This document shows, one piece after another, positions 18,318 to 27,600 of a stretch of DNA of 64,000 bases. Numbering within the stretch: the stretch's first letter is position 1; every line of letters begins with the position of its first letter. The stretch spans positions 62,001-126,000 of the forward strand of contig NZ_FNDQ01000003.1 of the NCBI RefSeq assembly GCF_900099675.1, in the 5' to 3' direction. The notes beneath the pieces were generated by a model that was given only the letters and a program-made list of their open reading frames with translations, made no database searches and was not told where the DNA came from. The position numbers and the translations under genes are program-made. Source of the DNA: Myroides phaeus. GTDB taxonomy: Bacteria; Bacteroidota; Bacteroidia; Flavobacteriales; Flavobacteriaceae.

Positions 18318-19772
18318 ATGCTAAAACAAAGTTTACAACTTAAATTATCACAAAAATTATCTCCTCAACAAATTCAGTTGATGAAGTTAATTCAATTACC
18401 TACGTTAGCATTCGAACAAAGACTTAAAGAAGAACTTATAGAAAATCCAGCTCTTGAAGTAGGAAAAGAAAATGAATTAGCAGAAGTTGAAGATTATACA
18501 GAAGATTTTGAAGATTATGATAGTGAACGCATTGAGGCAGAAGATATCAATATCGATGAATATTTAAGTAATGATGAGACTCCTGATTATAAACTTCAAG
18601 CGAATAACTATAGTAAAGACGATGAAGACTATGAAGCGCCAATTATTGCTCACGAAAGTTTTCACCAAGACTTACTCAACCAATTAAACACTTTTATTCT
18701 TTCAGATTCAGATAGAGTAATCGCAGAATTTCTTGTAGGTAGCATTGACGATATGGGATATATCCGTCGTGAAACACAAGACATCGTTGATGACTTAGCC
18801 TTTACACAAGGTGTCTACACAGACGAAGAAACAGTGGAAAGAATATTACTTTTAGTGCAAGAACTTGATCCAGCAGGAGTTGGAGCACGTGATCTAAAAG
18901 AGTGTCTATTACTACAATTAAAACACAAAACTCCAACTGAATCTATCGATTTAGCTAAAGATATTATCGAAAATCAATTTGATGCTTTTACTAAAAAGCA
19001 TTACGATAAACTATTGCAAAAATATAATGCTACAAAAGAGCAATTGAGAAATGCAATTGATGAAATTGAAAAATTAAATCCTAAACCAGGAGGGGCATAT
19101 ATCGGCAATGATCGTGCAGTAGAGCACGTAGTTCCAGATTTTACAATTAAAATTACTGAAGGAGAGCTTGAATTAGTTTTAAATGGAAGAAATGCACCTG
19201 AACTACACGTTTCTAAAGATTACCAAGAAATGTTACAGTCTTATAAAGACTCTGCTAAAATTAGCAATGCTCAAAAAGATGCCGTACAATTCATCAAACA
19301 AAAATTAGATGGTGCTAAATGGTTTATTGATGCAATTAAACAACGACAAGAAACTTTAATTGTTACGATGAGTGCTATTCTTGAATATCAAGAAGAATAC
19401 TTTTTAACAGGAGATGAAACAAAACTAAAACCAATGATTTTAAAAGACATTGCAGATTTAGTTGGTTTGGATATTTCAACCGTTTCACGTGTTGCTAACA
19501 GCAAATATGTAGATACACCTTATGGAACAAAACTGATCAAAAACTTCTTTTCTGAAGCTATGATAAATGATCAAGGAGAAGAAGTATCTACTATTGAAAT
19601 TAAAAAAATACTTCAAAACATCATTAGAGATGAGGATAAAAAGAAACCTTATCCTGATGATAAATTAGCAGAGTTATTAAAAGAGAAAGGATATCCAATT
19701 GCAAGAAGAACGGTTGCAAAATATAGAGAACAACTTGACATTCCAGTAGCAAGAATGCGCAAGCGTATTTAA
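18318..19772 (+). CDS. rpoN: RNA polymerase sigma-54 factor RpoN
   Basis: RpoN directs polymerase to -24/-12 promoters and needs an AAA+ activator. The 484-residue protein has the three normal parts: the Gln/Leu-rich activator-interacting region I (residues 1-50, LKLSQKLSPQQIQLMKLIQ), an acidic linker (about 55-110), and core-binding and DNA-binding parts ending in the RpoN box ARRTVAKYRE close to the C-terminus. All domains look intact. No sigma-54 activator gene is visible in the window. A -7 box lies 53 bases upstream inside a large inverted repeat. Confidence 0.97.
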   Translation: MLKQSLQLKLSQKLSPQQIQLMKLIQLPTLAFEQRLKEELIENPALEVGKENELAEVEDYTEDFEDYDSERIEAEDINIDEYLSNDETPDYKLQANNYSKDDEDYEAPIIAHESFHQDLLNQLNTFILSDSDRVIAEFLVGSIDDMGYIRRETQDIVDDLAFTQGVYTDEETVERILLLVQELDPAGVGARDLKECLLLQLKHKTPTESIDLAKDIIENQFDAFTKKHYDKLLQKYNATKEQLRNAIDEIEKLNPKPGGAYIGNDRAVEHVVPDFTIKITEGELELVLNGRNAPELHVSKDYQEMLQSYKDSAKISNAQKDAVQFIKQKLDGAKWFIDAIKQRQETLIVTMSAILEYQEEYFLTGDETKLKPMILKDIADLVGLDISTVSRVANSKYVDTPYGTKLIKNFFSEAMINDQGEEVSTIEIKKILQNIIRDEDKKKPYPDDKLAELLKEKGYPIARRTVAKYREQLDIPVARMRKRI

Positions 19773-19789
19773 TTTTATACTATCGTCAA

Positions 19790-20404
19790 ATGAAAAAATT
19801 ATTATCTCTTTTTTCATATATATTTCATCCGATATTTGTTCCTTTTTATACGGTATTGCTATACTTTAGTATTACTTACTTTTATTTTTCAAAACTTGAG
19901 ATTTCAATAATACTCGGGCAAGTACTCATTTTGACTTGCTTAATTCCAATTAGTATCTACTTCTTATTAAAATCATTGGGAATTATTAAATCTTCTGTAA
20001 TGGTAAGTAAACCAAGCGAAAGAATAATACCTTATGTTATAAATATATTTCTACTTATAACATTAAAGTATTATGTTCTTTACAACAATAGCGCTTATGC
20101 GATAAATTTTTATATATGGGGATTAATTTACAGTTATATCGCTTTATTAATTTTTATCTTTTTCAGACTTAAATGTAGTGCCCATATAGCACTTTTGGGA
20201 AGTTGCTTTTTGTTCTTTATTACACAATTAATAGAATACCAAAACGCAAACTTAATAGGAATTATAGCCTTAATATTTATTATTGGATTTACTGCAACGT
20301 CACGCTTGTACTTTAAAGCTCACACATCTACAGAAATGATATTAGGCTTTCTTATAGGGGTAATTCCACAAATATTTTTCTTTTCACTTACCTATAATAT
20401 GTAA
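19790..20404 (+). CDS. Polytopic membrane protein, divergent PAP2-like
   Basis: This 204-residue protein has five or six hydrophobic helices. It carries partial traces of a PAP2 phosphatase: K-PSER-IP in a loop near residue 68, SAHIALLG near residue 131 and SRLYFKAHTSTEMILG near residue 170. The last resembles the third PAP2 motif with Glu in place of the usual Asp. A lipid phosphatase acting on prenyl or phosphatidyl phosphates is possible, but the first motif is weak. It follows rpoN by 17 bases and may be co-transcribed. Its 3' end overlaps the convergent gene by 13 bases. Confidence 0.6.
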   Translation: MKKLLSLFSYIFHPIFVPFYTVLLYFSITYFYFSKLEISIILGQVLILTCLIPISIYFLLKSLGIIKSSVMVSKPSERIIPYVINIFLLITLKYYVLYNNSAYAINFYIWGLIYSYIALLIFIFFRLKCSAHIALLGSCFLFFITQLIEYQNANLIGIIALIFIIGFTATSRLYFKAHTSTEMILGFLIGVIPQIFFFSLTYNM

Positions 20405-21087
20405 AACATCACCCCTACATTAAGTAAACGCAACTTGTTTTTATCATCTTGGATAACATCCTTTTTATAAACATTATTTAAACCATAATACATATAAAAA
20501 TTCCACGTATTAAATCCTGCGGACATATACACGCCGTATAACCACTTATTAATATCCTCATCTCCTTTCATTGTTGTTGAATACTCTGTTGTAGTAGTTT
20601 TACTTCGATCACTAAAAACATAACTCGCCTTAAAACCTAAGTGAACTCTCCAAAACTTATGTGAAAAAGGTGTAGAAGTACGCCATCTAAATTCAACCGG
20701 AAAATCAACTGCGTGTAATGAAACACTACTTTTCTTGTAAGAATCAAGAATTATATGGTCGTGTTCAGGAGTTAATCCAAGATTTCCTCTTAGGTTTAAA
20801 TAAGAATACCCCACACCAGGAGCAATCGCCATTGTCCTTTTTTTATTAATCGGAAAATCACGTAGAAATCCACCATTTATACCAATCGAAACAGAATTAG
20901 GTGAAAAATGTGCTGGTTTATCTTGAAGCAACGTATGAGTAATACCAAAATAAAATTGATCCTCTCTATATTTTAAATCAACATTTTGAATACTATCACT
21001 CTTATGCTGAGTAATACTTTCAAGTTCTTGAGCACTTACACATATATTTCCAACAAAAAATAAAACAAAAACAATAAACTTTTTCAT
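20392..21087 (-). CDS. PorT-family-like outer-membrane beta-barrel protein
   Basis: This 231-residue protein has a signal peptide (ending near VSAQ, residue 19). It continues in alternating polar/aromatic strands typical of a small outer-membrane barrel and ends in the characteristic LNVGVMFYIL with a C-terminal hydrophobic residue. The segments INGGFLRDFPINKKRTMAIAPG and EFRWRTSTPFSHKFWRVHLGFK resemble PorT-type family proteins of Flavobacteriia. PorT/SprT itself is a type IX secretion component, but orthology is not assured. It lies 15 bases downstream of the DUF3078 gene and probably shares its transcript. Confidence 0.7.
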   Translation of the reverse strand: MKKFIVFVLFFVGNICVSAQELESITQHKSDSIQNVDLKYREDQFYFGITHTLLQDKPAHFSPNSVSIGINGGFLRDFPINKKRTMAIAPGVGYSYLNLRGNLGLTPEHDHIILDSYKKSSVSLHAVDFPVEFRWRTSTPFSHKFWRVHLGFKASYVFSDRSKTTTTEYSTTMKGDEDINKWLYGVYMSAGFNTWNFYMYYGLNNVYKKDVIQDDKNKLRLLNVGVMFYIL

Positions 21088-21102
21088 TTGATAACCTACT
21101 AA

Positions 21103-22308
21103 TTAAAATGAATATACTAAACCTACTCCAAGAGTTTGTTTAAACTGAACCTTAGGCCCTTCTAAAACTTGAACACCATCACGTTCAACCTTGTTTTTAA
21201 CATTGTCATCGTAAATCATATAAGCACCAACATTGGCTCTCACATAATTATTCACTTTCAAGTCTAACTTGAACTCCCAGCTTACATCAATATTTCCAAA
21301 ATGATCAACATAATCACTGTAAAAAGTCAATTTATGTTCAATAAAAATATTCTTAAATATTTCTTTTTTCCACTCATTACTCAAAAGGAAACCAATCTCA
21401 GCTTTATACTTTTTACCCCTTCTAATTATGTTACCCAAATCATCTTTCTCTGCTTTTTCAACACCAAATGCCCCTTGATCAGCTAAACGTTGATCATTCA
21501 CAAACGTTGCTTTATAAGTAACAGGTGAAATATAAAACTTCATACCAGTTTTAGGAGTAACATATTCCGCCCCCGAACCAACAAATAAATAAGCTGGAGC
21601 AAACCATCTTGACACTGGATCATCTGTATTTGGATAATTGTATCCATCTGTAAACTGAGACTTAAAATTTAGCTTAGCAACATAATACCAATCTGAAATT
21701 GCTGTTGATTTATAACCAAATGTAGAATTATACTCCAATACGTCATCAGACTTACGAAGTTCACGATCAGACTGCTTATTTACTCCATAACGGACATTTA
21801 AAACATTATCCCAACTCAAACGTCCTTTTATATATTTACGTGCAAATTCTCCTTTAAAAAGGCCTGCAATTGAGTTTTCCCCTCCAGCACTCCAATTGAC
21901 AAAAGCTATCTGATTGAAATCAAGTCCTAACTTATTTTTCTTCTCCCAATATCCAATGATTTCATTGTTTATAGGTAAAACATTCAGATTAATTAATGGA
22001 TTAAATGTTGCTTTAATAGGATTGACCTTCGGTTTTGCTCGCTCTACAAATATCTCTGGTTTAAAGAAAGGTACGTCTCCATAAACATTATTATTCCCGT
22101 AAGAAATAATATTTTCATTATAATTCTTTGCAGGCAAAAACCCCATCAATGGGTTAAAAGGATTTTCTTGCAAACTGATTGTATCGCTTTTTATGCTTTG
22201 TATATCTCTTTTTGTTTCTGTTCCTTGCACAGGTATATTCTGCCCATAAGAAGACAAAAAGCCTCCTAAGAAAACAGTTATAAATAAACGCGTATTATAC
22301 TTTCCCAA
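21103..22308 (-). CDS. DUF3078 outer-membrane protein
   Basis: This 401-residue exported protein has a signal ending near SSYGQ (residue 23) and about 85 residues of linker. The barrel-like domain contains LDFNQIAFVNWSAGGENSIAG and LRKSDDVLEYNSTFGYK, hallmarks of DUF3078. The protein ends in VGLVYSF, a typical barrel terminus. The function of the family is unknown, although members are abundant in Bacteroidota outer membranes. It lies 3 bases after the dxs stop, so dxs, this gene and the next barrel gene appear to form an operon. Confidence 0.85.
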   Translation of the reverse strand: MGKYNTRLFITVFLGGFLSSYGQNIPVQGTETKRDIQSIKSDTISLQENPFNPLMGFLPAKNYNENIISYGNNNVYGDVPFFKPEIFVERAKPKVNPIKATFNPLINLNVLPINNEIIGYWEKKNKLGLDFNQIAFVNWSAGGENSIAGLFKGEFARKYIKGRLSWDNVLNVRYGVNKQSDRELRKSDDVLEYNSTFGYKSTAISDWYYVAKLNFKSQFTDGYNYPNTDDPVSRWFAPAYLFVGSGAEYVTPKTGMKFYISPVTYKATFVNDQRLADQGAFGVEKAEKDDLGNIIRRGKKYKAEIGFLLSNEWKKEIFKNIFIEHKLTFYSDYVDHFGNIDVSWEFKLDLKVNNYVRANVGAYMIYDDNVKNKVERDGVQVLEGPKVQFKQTLGVGLVYSF

Positions 22309-22311
22309 AAC

Positions 22312-24078
22312 TTAATTATTAATAATTTTCACAATACTTTCAACATCAATTTCACATTCTTGTTGCTGTTGTTCAACAGTTGCCTGTTCAACAAACGAGT
22401 CTTTTACCCCCCTAACATCAACCGATATACCTGGATAATTAAAACTAACAAATTGTGCAATACTACTTCCAAATCCACCAATTGTAGTTCCATCTTCAAA
22501 AGTGACAATTCTTGAATACTCTTGACATATTTGATGTAACATCTGCTCATTTAATGGCTTTACAAAAAGAAAATGATAATGAGACCAAGCATCACTGTTA
22601 GTTCTCTTACAAGCCTCTATAACATTATTTCCTATTGTACCTGTTGTAATAAAAACAAATTTATTCCCTTTTTGCAACTTTCTGACAAAAAGGTCCGTAA
22701 TTTTTTCAAAGGGTAATTTCCACGAATAATTGATAAATCCTTTACCTCTTGGATAGCGAATTGCCCAAGGTGAATTAACTCCCAATTGTGTTGTGTATAA
22801 TAAATTTCTCAATTCAAGCTCATTCAAAGGAGCAGCTATAACCAAACCTGGAATACAATTTAAATAGGCAATATCATATACCCCTTGATGAGTTGCCCCA
22901 TCCTCTCCTACTAATCCTGCTCTATCTAAACAAAATACAACGGGCAAATTTTGTAGCACGACATCGTGAATAACCTGATCATATGCACGTTGGAGAAAAG
23001 TTGAGTAAATTGCACAATAAGGTATAAATCCTTGTGTAGCCATACCAGCAGCTAAAGTCACTGCGTGTTGTTCAGCAATTCCAACATCTATTGCTCTTTC
23101 TGGTATTTCGTCCATCATATATTTTAAAGAACTACCAGTAGGCATTGCAGGAGTAATACCAATAATATTTTTATTCTCTCTTGCTAACTCTAAAAGCGTC
23201 AACCCAAAAACATCTTGAAACTTAGATGGAAACTCATCTTCTATTTTTTTTATCAGTTCCCCTGTAACTTTATCAAACTTTCCAGGAGCGTGATATTTTA
23301 CCTGATCTTCTTCTGCCTGTTTAAGCCCCTTACCTTTCGTAGTTATAACGTGTAAAAACTTAGGTCCCTTTACTTTTTTCAAGCGTTTCAACTCTTTAAT
23401 AAGACGAGGTAAATCATGTCCATCTATTGGTCCTTTATAATCAAAATTCAAAGACTTTATCATATTGTTCTCACGAGGGTTAGTACCAGACTTGACAGAA
23501 GTCAGATAATCTTTCAAAGCACCAACACTTGGGTCAATTCCAATAGCATTATCATTCAGAATTACAAGCATATTAGCATCAGTAGCCCCCGCGTGATTCA
23601 GGCCCTCAAAGGCCATACCTGAAGCAATTGAAGCGTCCCCAATAATAGCAATATGTTGTTTTTTATAATCTCCTTTTAAGTTAGAGGCTAATGCCATTCC
23701 TAAAATTGCTGAAATTGAAGTAGAGGAATGCCCTACGCCAAAGTCGTCGTATTCACTTTCTGTTCTTTTTGGGAAACCACTTATACCGTTTTTTTGTCTA
23801 TTGGTATAAAAAACATTTTGTCTTCCTGTAAGAATTTTATGACCATAAGCTTGATGTCCAACATCCCAAACCATAAGATCTTCAGGCGTATTGAACACAT
23901 AATGCAAAGCAATTGTCAGTTCAACAACTCCTAAACTTGCCCCTAAATGTCCTTCTTTTGTAGAAACAATATCAATTATAAAACTTCTAAGTTCAACCGC
24001 TAATTGCATAAGCTCATCCATAGATAGCTTTTTCAAATCTTGCGGGTTATTTATTTGCGGTAGTAACTTTTTGATCAT
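22312..24078 (-). CDS. dxs: 1-deoxy-D-xylulose-5-phosphate synthase
   Basis: Dxs condenses pyruvate and glyceraldehyde 3-phosphate in a thiamine-diphosphate-dependent step, the first of the MEP isoprenoid pathway. The 588-residue protein shows the early GHLGASLGVVELT motif, the ThDP/metal motif GDASIASGMAFEGLNHAG with downstream LNDN, the transketolase pyrimidine domain with DVGIAEQHAVTLAAG, and the C-terminal domain. I start at ATG 24076-24078 (MIKKLLPQ); seven further residues upstream would be hydrophobic and atypical, and the exact -7 box at 24097-24104 fits this start. Confidence 0.95.
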   Translation of the reverse strand: MIKKLLPQINNPQDLKKLSMDELMQLAVELRSFIIDIVSTKEGHLGASLGVVELTIALHYVFNTPEDLMVWDVGHQAYGHKILTGRQNVFYTNRQKNGISGFPKRTESEYDDFGVGHSSTSISAILGMALASNLKGDYKKQHIAIIGDASIASGMAFEGLNHAGATDANMLVILNDNAIGIDPSVGALKDYLTSVKSGTNPRENNMIKSLNFDYKGPIDGHDLPRLIKELKRLKKVKGPKFLHVITTKGKGLKQAEEDQVKYHAPGKFDKVTGELIKKIEDEFPSKFQDVFGLTLLELARENKNIIGITPAMPTGSSLKYMMDEIPERAIDVGIAEQHAVTLAAGMATQGFIPYCAIYSTFLQRAYDQVIHDVVLQNLPVVFCLDRAGLVGEDGATHQGVYDIAYLNCIPGLVIAAPLNELELRNLLYTTQLGVNSPWAIRYPRGKGFINYSWKLPFEKITDLFVRKLQKGNKFVFITTGTIGNNVIEACKRTNSDAWSHYHFLFVKPLNEQMLHQICQEYSRIVTFEDGTTIGGFGSSIAQFVSFNYPGISVDVRGVKDSFVEQATVEQQQQECEIDVESIVKIINN

Positions 24079-24096
24079 TATAAAGATAAATAAAAA

Positions 24097-24104
24097 CAAA
24101 TTTA
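24097..24104 (-). promoter_or_regulatory. -7 box of dxs
   Basis: The minus strand reads TAAATTTG, 18 bases before the chosen dxs ATG. It is back-to-back with the tadA box, 13 bases away. Confidence 0.6.
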
Positions 24105-24116
24105 CAATTTTGTTTC

Positions 24117-24124
24117 TATTTTTG
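24117..24124 (+). promoter_or_regulatory. -7 box of tadA
   Basis: TATTTTTG. Transcription would start near 24130, which leaves too short a leader for the ATG at 24136 and favours the ATG at 24151. Confidence 0.55.
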
Positions 24125-24150
24125 ACTTTACAATTATGTTAACACACAAA

Positions 24151-24591
24151 ATGAGTACATTTTTTACAAATGAATATTTTATGCGAATAGCCTTAAATGA
24201 AGCTAAATTAGCATATGAAAAAGGAGAAATACCAGTAGGAGCGATAGTAGTTGCCAATAATCAAATTATTGCAAAAAGTCATAATCTAACAGAATTATTA
24301 CACGATGTAACAGCACACGCAGAAATACAAGCAATCTCTTCTGCAGCTAATTATTTAAACGCTAAATATTTGAAAAACTGCACTTTATTCGTTACTTTAG
24401 AACCATGTCAAATGTGTGCTGGAGCTCTTTATTGGAGCCAAATAAGCAATATTGTTTGTGGTGCTGAAGACCCTAAAAGAGGGTATCGTGCTATTGGGGG
24501 ACAAATACACCCTAAAACAAAAATAACCTTTGGTATTCTTGAAGAAGAATGCGCTAACCTTATGAAATCATTTTTTGAGAGTAAAAGATAA
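24151..24591 (+). CDS. tadA: tRNA-specific adenosine deaminase TadA
   Basis: TadA deaminates A34 to inosine in the wobble position of tRNA-Arg(ACG). The 146-residue protein has the cytidine/deoxycytidylate deaminase zinc site: HAE (in THAEIQA-type context, here TAHAEIQA) and PCQMC, with the proton-shuttling Glu in HAE. The N-terminal part MRIALNEAKLAYEKGEIPVGAI is typical. I prefer ATG 24151 (MSTFFTNEYF) to the ATG at 24136 because of the position of the promoter box. Only 11 bases separate it from the macroglobulin gene, so the two are probably co-transcribed. Confidence 0.92.
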   Translation: MSTFFTNEYFMRIALNEAKLAYEKGEIPVGAIVVANNQIIAKSHNLTELLHDVTAHAEIQAISSAANYLNAKYLKNCTLFVTLEPCQMCAGALYWSQISNIVCGAEDPKRGYRAIGGQIHPKTKITFGILEEECANLMKSFFESKR

Positions 24592-24602
24592 ATTATACTA
24601 AT

Positions 24603-27600
24603 ATGAGAATTAGAAAATTATTATTGGTTTTCTGCTGTATGCTTTTTGTACTACAGTCGTGTAAAAAAGATAAGGGAGAACATTTGAATCTTTCTAATCC
24701 AAAACTATTTAGTGAATACATTCTTGGATTTACTTCTGGAATTATTTCAACAAAATCACCAATTGATATTAACATTCCAACTAATTGGAAAAATTGGACA
24801 CCTAATGAAGAATTAGACAATAGCTTGTTTACAATTACACCTGCCATTAAAGGAAACGTCTATTACCTTGCAAATGATGTAATTCGCTTTCAACCGAGTG
24901 AAAGACTTAAACAAGATGAAAAATACCATATCACTTTTCACCTAAATAAAGTTGTTGATACTGAAGAAGCTTTAAAAGATTTTACTTTTATGCTTATGAC
25001 TGTACCTCAAATTTTCTCTACTGAATTAACAGACCTACAATCTATTAATGATGATGAATACACATTAAATGGAACAATTAATTCAAGTGATTTTATCACT
25101 ACGGAGGATATTAAAAAGGTGGTTTCTGCAACTCAGGAAAAACAAAAATTAGACATTAACTTTACATCTGACGACAAAACAGAAGCTAAAGAATTTCCTT
25201 TTACTATCAATAAAATAAAAAGAAACACAGAAGAAAGCACTGTATCTGTTGAGATAAATGGTAAAGCTGTTAAAGCAAATCAAAAAACAACTGAAAACTA
25301 CATAATTCCAAAGAAGGATAAATTCTATTCATTTAAAGCTACTCCGGTTCCAAATGATTCTCAATCATTTTGGTTAAACTTTTCAAACCCTCTTAAAAAA
25401 AATCAAGATTTTGAAGGGCTAATTGACTTAGATAATAGTGATGCTAAACTAACTTTTTCAACCGACGGAAATGTCCTAAAAGTATATAGTGATAAACCAT
25501 TCCTTGAAACTGTTAACTTACGTGTTTTTGCTGGAATTGAAGATAACAAAGGGAACAAAACAGAGAAAACAGAGAAGTATGAATTAAAATTTGGCATACT
25601 AAAGCCTGATGTACAGCTGCTTAAAAACGGAACCATTTTACCAAGTTCAGAAAACTTAAAAGTGAACTTTCAGGCTACTACTCTAAATGCTGTTGACGTA
25701 AAAGTGTACAAAATATATGAAAACAATATTTTACAGTTTTTACAAGAAAACAATATTGATGGTAAATATAGCTTGTATAAAGTAGCTGATCCTATAGCAA
25801 AAACAACCATTAAACTTACTAATGCTGATCCAAAAGCATTGTTGAGATACAATTCGTATGCGTTAGATTTATCTACTCTTATCACTCCTGATCCGGGAGC
25901 AATATATCGCGTGGAGTTTTCTTTTAAAAAATCTTATTCACTTTATAATTGCCCAGCAAATGAACTTGAAAATACACAAGATAACGATGAGGAAGAAGAT
26001 ATTTTTACGCAAGATTTAGAAGATGACGACGAAGATTATTACTATTACTACTTCGATTGGAATGAAAAAGATAATCCTTGTTCAGACTCATATTATTACT
26101 ATCACGAAAAACCTGCTACCAATATTTTAGCAAGTGATCTTGGAGTTATTATCAAAGGAGGAAACAATAATGTTTATACAACAATTGTTACAAACTTATT
26201 AACTACTGATCCTGTAGGAGCAGCAACAGTAGAGTTTTATACTTTTAAACAACAGTTAATCACTTCTTCTAAAACTGATAATACTGGTATATTAACTGTT
26301 AATCTTCAAAATAAAAAACCTGCTTTTGCAATTGTACGAAGTGATAAAAATACAACGTATGTGAAAATTGATGGAGCTAATGCTTTATCTATGAGTAATT
26401 ACGATGTTGACGGATCTTCACTTCAAAAAGGCATCAATGGTTACATCTATGGAGAACGTGGTGTTTGGCGTCCTGGTGATAATATTTATCTTGATTTTAT
26501 TTTAGATGATTTAGCTAATCCTATTCCATCTAACCACCCAATCAAGCTAACTTTTTCAGACCCATTTGGAAAAGTAGTGGACCAAATTGTCTTAAAAAAG
26601 AACAAGACAAATCACTATTCATTCAACTTAAAAACCAATACTGAATCTCCAACAGGAAATTGGCAAGCAGTTATAAATATTGGTGGTGCTAAATTTTACA
26701 AACAAGTTAAAATTGAAACTATTAAGCCTAACCGCTTAAAAATTAAAAACAATATTGAAGGCAAAACAATTAAGAACAATAATAACCAAGTTATAGTTGA
26801 CTATAACGTACAATGGTTACAAGGAAGTATTGCTCGTAATTTAAAAGCTGATGTTGTTCTAAAATTAATTCCACAAACAACTACGTTTAAAGATTATAAA
26901 AATTACCGCTTTGACAATAGTTTAAGTTCTTCTGGCTCACAAGAAATTAATGCATTTGCAGGATCGACGAATAATGAAGGTGATTTTGCATTTCCAGTGA
27001 ACTTAAATAATGTTCCTCAAAATGCAGGAATGCTGAAAGCTATTTTTACAACAAAAGTTTATGAAAATGGAGGAGATATGTCAACAGATGTTTCTACTGC
27101 TACGATATCACCTTACCATACTTATGTTGGAATAAAAGCTCCTGAGGCTAATAAATACGGGTACTATGAAACAGATAAACCTTTAAACTTTAACCTAATT
27201 ACAGTTAACGACTCTGGAATACCAACTTCTGGTGAAATTGACGTAACTGTATACAGACGTAAAGGTTATTGGTGGTGGGGATCAAATAATGAAGGAGCGT
27301 CAAGCTATAGCAGTTCAAATTACTATTCTGTGTACAAAGCTACATCAACAATTTCAACCAAAAATAAAGGACAAGCAAATTATTCTATTACAGTACCTGA
27401 ACAAGATTGGGGCACATATGAAATTGTTGCTACGGACAAACATGGTAAACATATTGCATCGTCAACATTTTATGTAGATTGGCCTTATTGGTCAGCTAAA
27501 ACAAAGCACTCTCAAGGAAAAGAAGCAATTTCTTTAGCTATTGCAACGGATAAAAAAGATTATAACACAGGAGAGAAAGTAAAAATATCATTCCCATCAA